Origin: Coxiellaceae bacterium
GTDB taxonomy: Bacteria > Pseudomonadota > Gammaproteobacteria > Comchoanobacterales > Comchoanobacteraceae
Assembly (NCBI GenBank): GCA_902603055.1
Contig: CACKTD010000001.1
Location: 62,001-126,000, forward strand
Direction of reading: 5' to 3'
DNA: 64,000 nucleotides
The position numbers and the translations under genes were made by a program. The notes under the pieces were generated by a model. That model made no database searches. It was not told where the DNA came from and worked only from the letters and a program-made list of their open reading frames with translations. Below, one piece after another: positions 7,849-15,783 of this stretch. Numbering within the stretch: the first letter of the stretch is position 1; every line of letters begins with the position of its first letter.

Positions 7849-9236
7849 TGTACACACTTAAAACAGACCCTTCTCAGGAAATATTCAGGGCGTATGATGT
7901 GCGTGGATTAGTTGATAAGAATTTATTTGAAGAGGACTACTATAGCATTGGTGTTGTTTATGGGCTTAAGGCTCTGCAGAAAAAATACACTCGCGTAATT
8001 GTTGCTCGGGATGTAAGGCCCTCCTCTAAACGGTTTGTTGAGGCGCTCACTGCGGGATTAAACCGGGTTGGGCTTGCTGTAGTTGATCTTGGCGAAGTGC
8101 CAACACCCGTTTTAAATTATGCTACAAAGTGTTTGAGTTCGGCAGGATTAATGGTAACTGGCAGCCATAATCCTAAACCATATAATGGCTTAAAAATGAT
8201 ATTAGATGGTGAGGTTTTAACATCTGAGGAGATACAAGACTTACGGAATCAGTTATTGAGCGACCCAGTATTACCCACTGTTGCTTCAAAGCCTGAAAAT
8301 ACCCACTTTGATATCATGCCTCGTTATTTAGATGAGATGTGTCGACGCTTGCCAGCTAAGAAAAAGTTAAAAGTTGTTGTTGACGCAGGTAATGGTGTTG
8401 GCGGTGTAGTTGCAAGTCAGCTATATGAAAAGCTTGGTATGGATGTTGAGCTAATGTATTGTGAGCCTGATGGCGAGTTTCCAAATCATCACCCAAATCC
8501 TGGTGACCCTAAGAATTTAGAAGATCTTATCGCTAAAGTGAAAACAACAAAAGCAGATGTAGGGTTAGCTTTTGATGGTGATGGTGATCGATTAGGCGTG
8601 ATAACAGCTTCTGGTCGAATTGTTTGGCCAGACCAGCTTTTGTTATGGATGACGCACTATTTGGTTAGTCAGGGGCTAAACCCAACAGTTGTCTTTGATG
8701 TAAAGTGCGAGCAGTATGTTGTCGATTACATTGCTAAGTGGTCAGGAACCCCTATTTTATGGAAAACAGGCCACTCTTTGATTCGGCAAAAAATTAAAGG
8801 CGCCTGTGCGCATATTGGTGGTGAGATGAGTGGCCACCTATTTTTGCCCTACTTTTGGTATGACTTTGATGATGCTTTTGCTGCAAGCGCGGTGTTGTTA
8901 AAAGTTCTTTCAGAGTCAATAGAGCCACTTGATAACCAACTGAACTTTATTCCCCATCGCTACAGTAGTGCTGAGATGATTGTTGACGTGCCAGAAAAAG
9001 ATAAGTTCGAGATTGTTGAGTCGTTTAAAAATGCGCTGTCTTTTGACAATGCATTAATTAACGAGATTGATGGTGTGAGAGTATGTACTGCAGATGCGTG
9101 GTTTCTGCTTAGAGCATCAAATACGACAAGTGCATTGACGATAAGAATTAGCGCAGAAAATAAGGCTGTTTATGATGAGGTGCAGCACGAGATTCAAAAG
9201 ACGTTATCAGCAGTTTATCCTGGTGTTAAATTGTAG
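7848..9236 (+). CDS. algC: Phosphomannomutase/phosphoglucomutase
   Basis: Alpha-D-phosphohexomutase that interconverts hexose 1- and 6-phosphates for sugar-nucleotide, LPS and exopolysaccharide precursors. The N-terminus has FRAYDVRGLVD, the active-site phosphoserine loop is VTGSHNPKPYNGLK, the metal-binding loop is DGDGDR, and the sugar-specificity loop has GGEMSGHLF. The C-terminal phosphate-binding loop contains LLRASNTTSALTIR. The 462-residue size and these motifs fit the AlgC/ManB dual-specificity group. Gene order with dut is common in gammaproteobacteria, where dfp/dut/algC are neighbours; dfp is missing here. Confidence 0.93.
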   Translation: MYTLKTDPSQEIFRAYDVRGLVDKNLFEEDYYSIGVVYGLKALQKKYTRVIVARDVRPSSKRFVEALTAGLNRVGLAVVDLGEVPTPVLNYATKCLSSAGLMVTGSHNPKPYNGLKMILDGEVLTSEEIQDLRNQLLSDPVLPTVASKPENTHFDIMPRYLDEMCRRLPAKKKLKVVVDAGNGVGGVVASQLYEKLGMDVELMYCEPDGEFPNHHPNPGDPKNLEDLIAKVKTTKADVGLAFDGDGDRLGVITASGRIVWPDQLLLWMTHYLVSQGLNPTVVFDVKCEQYVVDYIAKWSGTPILWKTGHSLIRQKIKGACAHIGGEMSGHLFLPYFWYDFDDAFAASAVLLKVLSESIEPLDNQLNFIPHRYSSAEMIVDVPEKDKFEIVESFKNALSFDNALINEIDGVRVCTADAWFLLRASNTTSALTIRISAENKAVYDEVQHEIQKTLSAVYPGVKL

Positions 9237-9318
9237 GGGTTAAATATCCTATATTTCTTTATTAATCAATAGATATTATGAATTTGACTTTGCATAAAGG
9301 ATTATGTAATTTCAAAGT

Positions 9319-10410
9319 ATGTATCATGGGCCAGAAAATAAAAGTCTCTTCAATGAGCGGAATTTGGAGAATACTTACCATGGAAAGTTTTTTATAGAAT
9401 TTTTCACTCCTAACGGCATGGATGCTTATATAGATCCAAAAGATATCAATATTACACAACAATTGCTAGACTTTAAGATAGCTTTATCTAATATTTACGA
9501 TAATGAAGACAAACTGAATATTTTAGAGTTGTGTAACGAAGAAGAGATTTCAATTAAAGAAGTTCATAAAAAAGTTAGAGAGCTTAGTAGAAAGCGCCAC
9601 CCAGATAGTAAAAAAAGCCAAGCGACGGATCAAGATGCTGTGCAGCAATTAAACGGCGCTAGAGATATCATTATCGATGCTATTAGAAATGACGACAACT
9701 ATAAAAGTGAATTGAAAGCCCAGCAGCGTAAAGATCTTATTAAATCTAAAAAAAGTGAGATAAGACAATTCAGAGAAAGTCTTGAGTCCATCAATAGAAC
9801 CCCCGGAACCATGCTTTCAGAAGAACAGAAAAAGATTTTACAGCCTTATAAAGCTTTACAGGAAAAATGCGAATTAAGTTTTGTAATATGGGAGTATTTT
9901 CAAGTTTCAGATGGCGAAAGAGAAGCTATGCAGCGACTTTTGTTACTCAATTTTTTAAGTCTTTTAAGTGTTATTGTAATTTTCCTATCAATTACTTTTC
10001 AATTAGAGCTTTATGTAGGCGTAAATGTTGCAGAACTAGTGCTTATTCCATTTATATCCTTAGCCGGCGTATTATGGACTGAGCTCTTAATGTTAATATT
10101 ATTTTCTGTTATGTTCGTATTAAAGTGCATTGTGTTCCCATTTGTGATGGTTTACGATTACTTTATGTCGAACCAAGATGAAGTGAACATTAATGTTTTA
10201 CCTTCTGAATATAAAGATATATATAATAACAGTAATTTTTTCGTACATAAGTTAAGTAAATCTGATTCAGAACTTAAAGCGGATTGGAAAAGGATGGAGC
10301 TGTTTAATGATGTTTTTGTGCATGGTTTTGATGCCGATGAGGTTGAAACGACTTTAAAAATCTTAAAAGATGCGACAAGTAAACCACGTTTTGTTGAGGT
10401 CCCCTCATAA
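9319..10410 (+). CDS. Membrane protein with degenerate J-like (HPD) module, member 1 of a three-gene cluster
   Basis: The product of 363 residues is not in a family I can name. Residues 70-120 resemble a J domain: a helix ending RKRHPDSKK (HPD at 94-96) followed by a helix with QLNGARDII. The J domain lacks a clear first helix. A charged helical linker runs to about 200, then hydrophobic segments at about 207-227, 237-253 and 255-281. The cytosolic-looking C-terminus contains a W-K-R-x-x-LF-x-x-x-F-x-x-G motif that recurs in modified form in the next two genes. A start-stop pair ATGTAA (9304-9309) lies just upstream, after AAAGG. J proteins stimulate DnaK-type chaperones; whether this one does is unknown. 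Confidence 0.75.
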   Translation: MYHGPENKSLFNERNLENTYHGKFFIEFFTPNGMDAYIDPKDINITQQLLDFKIALSNIYDNEDKLNILELCNEEEISIKEVHKKVRELSRKRHPDSKKSQATDQDAVQQLNGARDIIIDAIRNDDNYKSELKAQQRKDLIKSKKSEIRQFRESLESINRTPGTMLSEEQKKILQPYKALQEKCELSFVIWEYFQVSDGEREAMQRLLLLNFLSLLSVIVIFLSITFQLELYVGVNVAELVLIPFISLAGVLWTELLMLILFSVMFVLKCIVFPFVMVYDYFMSNQDEVNINVLPSEYKDIYNNSNFFVHKLSKSDSELKADWKRMELFNDVFVHGFDADEVETTLKILKDATSKPRFVEVPS

Positions 10411-10556
10411 TATCATTTCAACATGTTGCTCAGATTTATATTTCACAGTTCTTAGACATTATACCTAAAGACCTAAGATTAAAAGACGACATAGAACAAT
10501 CTAATACTATTAACGAGGAGATTAATGAGGGCAATTCGCAATCATCATATTTAAAA
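10398..10556 (+). other. Open stretch in frame with the next gene, encoding the missing J-domain start
   Basis: The frame of the 10557 gene is open from 10398 but holds no ATG, GTG, TTG or CTG before 10557. Its last codons read SSYLKV and supply helix I of the J domain. A strong Shine-Dalgarno GAGGAG (10515-10520) precedes an ATG at 10525 in another frame, which stops after 9 codons. One extra G in the GGG run at 10528-10530 would join that ATG to the J-domain frame (MRGNSQSSYLKVM). Confidence 0.6.
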
Positions 10557-11435
10557 GTGATGGAATTTGATCCAGCTGAAGGTGTACCAGAGCCTACAGT
10601 GCTTAGAAAACGTTATCACCAATTAAGTCTAAAATATCACCCAGATAAGAATGGGCCTGATGCAAGTAATGAGCAAATGCAAAAGATAAACGAAGCATAT
10701 AAAGCACTGGTTATAGCTTCATCATCAAAGGCAAAGACATCCGATTCGGATATAAATGAGGGTGCTAGTCTTAAACTGAGTACTCCCCTTGTGCTAATAC
10801 AAGCCATTAACTTAAATGAGGTTGATTTAGAAATCAGAAAAGGTTGGCTAGAGGCTTTACTTGCATATAAAAATTTTGAGGAAAAAGCGAACCTTATGTG
10901 GGCTTTAAGTAGTTTAAGTGTTGTTGATACATGGTGGCCCATATGTTTGGCGTTTACTGTGATTTTTGCGATGATGAGCGGTTGTGTCTATTTTGACATA
11001 TGGATACTTATTTTATCTTCACTTTTCATATTGTATAAGCTTTTGTTTGCTGCTTTGTTTTTATTTTGTTCTGTGAGTTATCTTAATGAGAACTTTAAAG
11101 GTTGGTTTGATAGACTTGATTTAATACTTAATTGTATATTAGCTTTTAAGGATATAACAATAACACAAGCACCAGATCATTTTGAAAATAATGCGAAATA
11201 CCTTTTTTTTAGTATTTATATGGGGGATGTACGAAGTTGTGACTTTAAAGATTTAATTAAAACATTAGAGAGAGCGGCATTATTTAAAAGATTCTATGGC
11301 AATGGGTTAGAGGAGAATTTAGAATTGTTTAACGATACTATATCAAAACTCAAAAGTTCAATTGTAGAAGACGACATAGAGAATGTAGATGATAGTTGGT
11401 TTGGCTGCTTTGGTTCCTGTGGCTTTGGAGTTTAA
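10557..11435 (+). CDS. J-domain membrane protein, member 2 of the cluster (start uncertain)
   Basis: Residues 1-52 are a convincing J domain: YHQLSLKYHPDKNG with HPD at 28-30, then MQKINEAYKAL. From the GTG at 10557 the first helix is missing; see the open stretch just upstream. A linker leads to DLxxxxxWLEAL at 90-101, then two membrane segments (about 126-144 and 148-173). The C-terminal helical domain carries ALFKRFYGNG (241-250) and ends in a WFGCFGSCGFG tail rich in Cys and Gly. The WLEAL and the K-x-F-x-G-x-G motifs recur in the third gene, so the two are paralogues. The function is unknown. Co-chaperone or host-directed roles are possible but unsupported. Confidence 0.75.
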   Translation: MMEFDPAEGVPEPTVLRKRYHQLSLKYHPDKNGPDASNEQMQKINEAYKALVIASSSKAKTSDSDINEGASLKLSTPLVLIQAINLNEVDLEIRKGWLEALLAYKNFEEKANLMWALSSLSVVDTWWPICLAFTVIFAMMSGCVYFDIWILILSSLFILYKLLFAALFLFCSVSYLNENFKGWFDRLDLILNCILAFKDITITQAPDHFENNAKYLFFSIYMGDVRSCDFKDLIKTLERAALFKRFYGNGLEENLELFNDTISKLKSSIVEDDIENVDDSWFGCFGSCGFGV

Positions 11436-11453
11436 ATTAAAAGGGAGATAATC

Positions 11454-12344
11454 ATGCCAACATATAATCAACCCTCTGATCACACAATAATAGTGAGCCT
11501 CTTAAGCTTTTTAAACTCAAAAGAGCTCAGAGAAAATGCGACTAGTTATCACGCCAATCTATTACTGGCATATTTAGGGAGGGAGGTTGAAAATGAGGAT
11601 AGATATTTTAAATCGATTGAGAACTCTCTTAATCTAGAGAAAAGAATTGATTTAACAGAGGAATATCTAAATAAAATAGAAGATATTAGAGAGGGCCTTT
11701 TAAAAAGATACGAAGTTTTTAAACAAGATAGGGAGTCTGTATTAAACGATTTTTTTGCTGCCCTGGAAAATATTGATTTGGAACATCTTGACCTAGCAGA
11801 AAAGCAAAATTGGTTAGAAGCTTTGAGACCTCAAGAGGATGAAGCTTGGTTGGTAGTGGCATTCCTTATTACATTTATAGCTATTACAGTTGCTTTTATT
11901 TGGTTCATGGTAAGCATGAGTCAACAGTTAGTCTTAGCTCAAGCAATAATACTCAATTTGACATTGGGGCCTGTTGTCCTGGCATGCTGTGTGCTCTTGT
12001 TCAATACATGTTTAAAGAGCTATTGTCCAGTTGACTGGTATAAATCTGATTACTTCACAAGCTACTATCCAGTTGAGTCACAGGCCATCTTGGAGCTATT
12101 GGAAATGAATGAGATAAACACTAATATTTTGCAGAGCAAGATAGCGAGTTTTCCTGGAAATGCTATGGCAGTCTATGGATATATACGCTTCCTGAAGATT
12201 TTTGGTGGTTATGGTCAGGACTTTGATCAAGATATATTGGACGAAAATACGAAAAAAATAAATACGTTTGTATCTAAGTTAGAGGAGTCTATTAAAGTTG
12301 ATAAGGAATGTATAGCATCTGAGCCATCCGCCCCTGGTGTTTAG
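11454..12344 (+). CDS. Membrane protein paralogue without J domain, member 3 of the cluster
   Basis: The 296-residue product begins with a helical, coiled-coil-like region (about 1-110) in place of a J domain. The DLxxxxxWLEAL motif at 113-124 has exactly the spacing seen in the preceding protein. Two membrane segments follow (about 131-152 and 159-184). The C-terminal domain has RFLKIFGGYG at 245-254, matching the preceding protein's motif, and a final amphipathic helix. It follows 18 bases after the previous stop with a good AGGGAGAT ribosome binding site, so the two are probably co-transcribed. I recognise no named family. Confidence 0.75.
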   Translation: MPTYNQPSDHTIIVSLLSFLNSKELRENATSYHANLLLAYLGREVENEDRYFKSIENSLNLEKRIDLTEEYLNKIEDIREGLLKRYEVFKQDRESVLNDFFAALENIDLEHLDLAEKQNWLEALRPQEDEAWLVVAFLITFIAITVAFIWFMVSMSQQLVLAQAIILNLTLGPVVLACCVLLFNTCLKSYCPVDWYKSDYFTSYYPVESQAILELLEMNEINTNILQSKIASFPGNAMAVYGYIRFLKIFGGYGQDFDQDILDENTKKINTFVSKLEESIKVDKECIASEPSAPGV

Positions 12345-12449
12345 CAATATATTGTCGGATTATTGAAAACCCCAGTTATTTAAAATACTTCTATTGTAAA
12401 GTAGGTATTAAAAAGAGTGCCTGCTTTCGACCGTCTTTAAAATCTAGAC

Positions 12450-12455
12450 TATAAT
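12450..12455 (+). promoter_or_regulatory. Putative -10 element upstream of petA
   Basis: A perfect TATAAT lies 27 bases before the petA ATG, with an AAGGA ribosome binding site between them. No convincing -35 is visible at the right distance. It would drive petA-petB-petC after the J-protein cluster. Confidence 0.4.
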
Positions 12456-12482
12456 AATCAAATATTTTAAGGAATCTTAGAC

Positions 12483-13070
12483 ATGGTAGTCAAAAATCCC
12501 GCACGTAGAACGTTTTTAAAGTGGCTTGTTGCTCTCCTTGGGTCGTTGGGCATCGCAGTAGGAATATTGCCCTTTGTTTCTTATATGCGACCATCAAGAA
12601 AAGCGATAGATGCTTCAAAACCGGTTACAGTAAACCTTGCAGGATTAGAATTCAATCAATTAAAAACAGTCATGTGGCGAGGGCTACCTATTTTTATTGT
12701 TCGTAGATCAGATAATCAGCTTGAAGAGTTGACACATGACACACAACAACTGAGAGATCCAAATTCTGAAATTTCAGAACAGCCGATGGGGGCAGATAAT
12801 ATATATCGTTCATTAAGAAAAGATATTTTTGTTGTGGTCGGGGTTTGTACACATTTAGGTTGCTCCCCTACTTTTAAGCCCAAGAAAGCAAGTGTTGGTG
12901 CTAAGTGGGAAGGCGGATTTTTTTGCGCATGCCATGGCTCTAAATTTGACATGTCTGGACGAGTATTTAAGGGGGTTCCTGCACCCACAAACTTATTAGT
13001 GCCACCCTATTTCTTTCAAGATGAGAACACACTGGTGATTGGTGAACTATCTGAGGGTGAAAATGGGTAG
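12483..13070 (+). CDS. petA: Ubiquinol-cytochrome c reductase Rieske iron-sulfur subunit
   Basis: Carries the 2Fe-2S cluster that takes the first electron from ubiquinol in the cytochrome bc1 complex. The N-terminus has a twin-arginine-like motif (ARRTFLKW) followed by a single membrane anchor (about 14-34). The cluster ligands sit in CTHLGCSPT and CACHGSKFD, with the disulfide cysteines in the same boxes. GVPAPTNL follows, as in the family. At 195 residues it has the normal length. It is the first gene of petABC and overlaps petB by 8 bases. Confidence 0.97.
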   Translation: MVVKNPARRTFLKWLVALLGSLGIAVGILPFVSYMRPSRKAIDASKPVTVNLAGLEFNQLKTVMWRGLPIFIVRRSDNQLEELTHDTQQLRDPNSEISEQPMGADNIYRSLRKDIFVVVGVCTHLGCSPTFKPKKASVGAKWEGGFFCACHGSKFDMSGRVFKGVPAPTNLLVPPYFFQDENTLVIGELSEGENG

Positions 13071-14268
13071 GCTTTCTGCTTGGATAAATAAACGATTACC
13101 GATTAATCATTTTTTTTCAGAGCACATTAAGAAATATTATGTGCATATTTCCTTAAACTTTTGGTATACCTTAGGCGCTATTGCGCTTTTTATTTTCATG
13201 TTGCAGATTGTAACCGGAATATTTTTAATTATGTATTATGTGCCAACTGCTGAAGAAGCATTTTCATCTATTCAGTTTTTAATGCGTGATGTCCCATATG
13301 GATGGTTGATACGCTACATGCATGTGGCGGGAGCGTCATTTTTTTTCATTATTATTTATGGGCATATGTTGCGTGCTCTTATGTATGGGTCTTATAAGGA
13401 GCCAAGGGAGCTTTTATGGTTAACGGGTGTAATAACCTATATCGTGTTGATGGCTGTTGCATATACTGGCTATGTATTGCCATGGGGGCAAATGTCCTAC
13501 TGGGCAACTAAAGTGTTTATTTCTTTTTTAACAGTTATTCCATATGTTGGAGATAATTTGGCAGTCTGGCTACAGGGAGATTTTGTTGTTTCTGGTGTTG
13601 TTTTAGGACGGTTCTTTGCATTTCACGTCGTGGCATTTCCACTAGTATTATTGTTTCTAGTGTTGATGCATATCATTTGTCTCCATTCGGTTGGGTCTAA
13701 TAATCCAGAGGGCATAAAAGTAAATGCTCATCAAAAACCAAAGCCAACTCAAAAGAAATCCATTAAAGCGTTTTACCCCTACTATGTGCTTAAGGACGTT
13801 TATGCTGTGGGGGTGTTTTTATTAGCCTATTTTGCTGTTGTTTTTTATATGCCTACTCTTAAGGGGCTATTTTTAGAGCACATTAACCAGGTTCCTGCTG
13901 ATCCATTAGTAACACCACCACATATCCATCCTGTGTGGTATTTATCGCCTTATTATGCGATTTTAAGAGCAATTCCTGATAAATTGATAGGTGTTATTTT
14001 GATGTTTGCTGCCATTTTAATCTTCTTTTTGTTACCATGGTTAGATCGAAGTCCTGTGAAGTCGATTCGATACAAGGGAGGGTTATCAAAATTTTTCTTA
14101 GTCTTATTCATTATCAGCGTATTAGCTTTAGGGTACCTTGGTTTAATTCCAGCGTCTCCAACTGCCGTTGTTATGGCAAGAGTGTTTACGATAGCTTATT
14201 TCGCATATTTTATACTCATGCCTATATATACACAGATTGAAAAATGCGCTACGCCACCACGCTCTTAA
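13063..14268 (+). CDS. petB: Cytochrome b subunit of the bc1 complex
   Basis: Integral membrane subunit holding hemes bL and bH and both quinone sites. The ATG at 13063 follows GAGGGTG and gives MGRLSAWINKRLPINHFF; a TTG at 13039 in the same frame is less likely. About eight membrane helices are visible. Conserved features are RYMHVAGASFFF and HMLR for the first pair of heme ligands, FHVVAFP and HIICLH for the second, and the Qo-site motif reading PVWYLSPYY rather than PEWY (Val in place of Glu at position 2 as written). At 401 residues it is the full-length, unsplit form. Confidence 0.96.
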   Translation: MGRLSAWINKRLPINHFFSEHIKKYYVHISLNFWYTLGAIALFIFMLQIVTGIFLIMYYVPTAEEAFSSIQFLMRDVPYGWLIRYMHVAGASFFFIIIYGHMLRALMYGSYKEPRELLWLTGVITYIVLMAVAYTGYVLPWGQMSYWATKVFISFLTVIPYVGDNLAVWLQGDFVVSGVVLGRFFAFHVVAFPLVLLFLVLMHIICLHSVGSNNPEGIKVNAHQKPKPTQKKSIKAFYPYYVLKDVYAVGVFLLAYFAVVFYMPTLKGLFLEHINQVPADPLVTPPHIHPVWYLSPYYAILRAIPDKLIGVILMFAAILIFFLLPWLDRSPVKSIRYKGGLSKFFLVLFIISVLALGYLGLIPASPTAVVMARVFTIAYFAYFILMPIYTQIEKCATPPRS

Positions 14269-14906
14269 TTCTATTATTATCTAGTATTTATGCTGAAACA
14301 CTTAACGTGAAGCTTCCTCATGTATTGGTGGATGTGACGAACCAAAAACGTGTGGAACGTGGTGCTCAATTTTTTGTACAAAATTGTCAAGCCTGCCATA
14401 CCATGAAATACTTAAAATTCGATCCGATTTCTGTTGATGCCGGGGTTTCAATGGCAAAAGTGCCCACATGGCCTGAGTCAGCCTGGGGTGGACACCACCC
14501 TCCTGATTTATCACTGATCACAATTACACGAGGTGCTGATTGGGTTTATGCTTACCTGAAAGGCTACTATTTTGAGGATGGTCAATTTCGAAATATTGTT
14601 ATGCCTGAAACACAAATGCCCAATCCCTACCCTCATTTACAAGGTAAGCAAATTTTGAATATGTCTATGGAAAAGATCCAAGCCTATCATCCACGCTTGT
14701 ACCTTGCGTTGCGTTTGGAACAAAAAGGGAGTATTCCTGCTCATGAGTTCAACGAAAAGGTCGAGGACTTGATGTATTACTTAGTTTATGCTTCTGACCC
14801 TTCGGCCGTGGATCGCGCGCACATGGCCCCATATGTAATGTTATTTTTAGGCTTGTTCGCCCTATTCGCTTTTTTCTTATACAAAGAGTTTCGGTTGGAC
14901 GATTAA
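14244..14906 (+). CDS. petC: Cytochrome c1
   Basis: Heme-c subunit that accepts electrons from the Rieske centre. A cleavable signal peptide is followed by the covalent heme site CQACHTMKYL. HPPDLSLITITRGADWVY is the conserved segment after the heme, and the methionine ligand probably lies in the MPETQMPNPYPHLQG region. A single C-terminal helix (about 192-212) anchors it to the inner membrane. The start overlaps the end of petB by 25 bases. The 220-residue length fits the short proteobacterial form. Confidence 0.95.
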   Translation: MRYATTLLILLLSSIYAETLNVKLPHVLVDVTNQKRVERGAQFFVQNCQACHTMKYLKFDPISVDAGVSMAKVPTWPESAWGGHHPPDLSLITITRGADWVYAYLKGYYFEDGQFRNIVMPETQMPNPYPHLQGKQILNMSMEKIQAYHPRLYLALRLEQKGSIPAHEFNEKVEDLMYYLVYASDPSAVDRAHMAPYVMLFLGLFALFAFFLYKEFRLDD

Positions 14907-14972
14907 ACTTAAGGGTTGTGCTTTCTGTACAATTTAGATTAAAATTAGAACTATTGTCACGGAGAAAATTGA

Positions 14973-15695
14973 ATGATTCGAATAATACTGGCCTTTATTA
15001 TGTTAATCACAACAGCGGTTGCTCAAGAACCCTTAACAAAAGATGATGTGAATACTCTAATTAAGCAATATATTAACAATAATCCACAAATAATTTATGA
15101 CGCGTTGATGACGCATCACAAAAATGAAATGGCCAAACAGGAACAGGAAGCAAAAAGCTCTATCATTAAAAATTACGACCTTCTTTTCAAAGATAGTGCA
15201 ACACCATATATTGGTAATCCCAATGCTAAATACCAAGTGGTGGAATTCATGGATTACGAGTGTGGGCACTGTAAGACCATGGGTCCACGTTTACAAGAGT
15301 TGGCTCAAAAAGGTCAAACTAAAGTAATCATCAAGCATTTGCCGATTCGAGGTAAGAATTCCTTGTACTCTTCTGAGCTCGCTATCGCTTCGATGAAACA
15401 AGGAAAATTTGCTCAGGTACATGAGGCACTACTCAACGCCAAAGATATTTCTACGCCTGCAAAAATCGATGCAGTGTTAATCTCAGCAGGACTTGATTTG
15501 CCAAAAGCTAAAAAAGATGTTGCATCAACAAAATCTGAAATTGACCAAAATTTCCGCTTAGCAGCGCAATTAAAGATTCAGGGAACGCCAACGATGATTT
15601 TCTCGAAAGGGACACCTGATGCAACCGTCTTTGTTCCAGGAGCTGTAAGCAATGAATCAATTCAAGGCATTATTAAACAACTTGATCATAGCTAG
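14973..15695 (+). CDS. DsbA-family thiol:disulfide protein (Com1-like)
   Basis: This periplasmic thioredoxin-fold oxidoreductase has a signal peptide of about 18 residues (cleavage after AVAQ). An N-terminal helical segment is followed by the redox site DYECGHCKTMG (CGHC) and the cis-proline loop GTPTMIF. It resembles the Com1/DsbA2 proteins of Coxiella and Legionella, which serve as disulfide oxidases or isomerases at the cell envelope. That relationship is a judgement from sequence pattern. The gene follows petC after 66 bases and its 3' end overlaps lptM. Confidence 0.88.
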   Translation: MIRIILAFIMLITTAVAQEPLTKDDVNTLIKQYINNNPQIIYDALMTHHKNEMAKQEQEAKSSIIKNYDLLFKDSATPYIGNPNAKYQVVEFMDYECGHCKTMGPRLQELAQKGQTKVIIKHLPIRGKNSLYSSELAIASMKQGKFAQVHEALLNAKDISTPAKIDAVLISAGLDLPKAKKDVASTKSEIDQNFRLAAQLKIQGTPTMIFSKGTPDATVFVPGAVSNESIQGIIKQLDHS

Positions 15696-15783
15696 TTTTA
15701 TTGCGATGAGTTTATTTGGATGTGGGCGTCAAGGCCCACTCTATTTAGAGTCCAGTAACTCCCATACTACATCCAATACCTGA
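15652..15783 (+). CDS. lptM: Small LPS-assembly lipoprotein LptM (YifL)
   Basis: A 43-residue ORF. Residues 1-24 form a lipoprotein signal peptide with lipobox LFGC (Cys24), and the mature start reads CGRQGPLYL, matching the hallmark CGxxGPLY of LptM/YifL. LptM is an outer-membrane lipoprotein known in E. coli to assist maturation of the LptD-LptE translocon. The ATG at 15652 lies inside the DsbA-like gene (44-base overlap) and the 3' end is antisense to the last 43 bases of waaC. The neighbouring thiol oxidoreductase is suggestive, because LptD needs correct disulfides. Confidence 0.82.
   Translation: MNQFKALLNNLIIASFIAMSLFGCGRQGPLYLESSNSHTTSNT

Noticed and set aside
10525-10554. Nine-codon ORF with a strong ribosome binding site
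   Set aside because: Taken as evidence for a frameshifted start of the J-domain gene, not as a separate small protein.
12716-12988. Minus-strand ORF inside petA
   Set aside because: It is the antisense shadow of the conserved Rieske cluster region.
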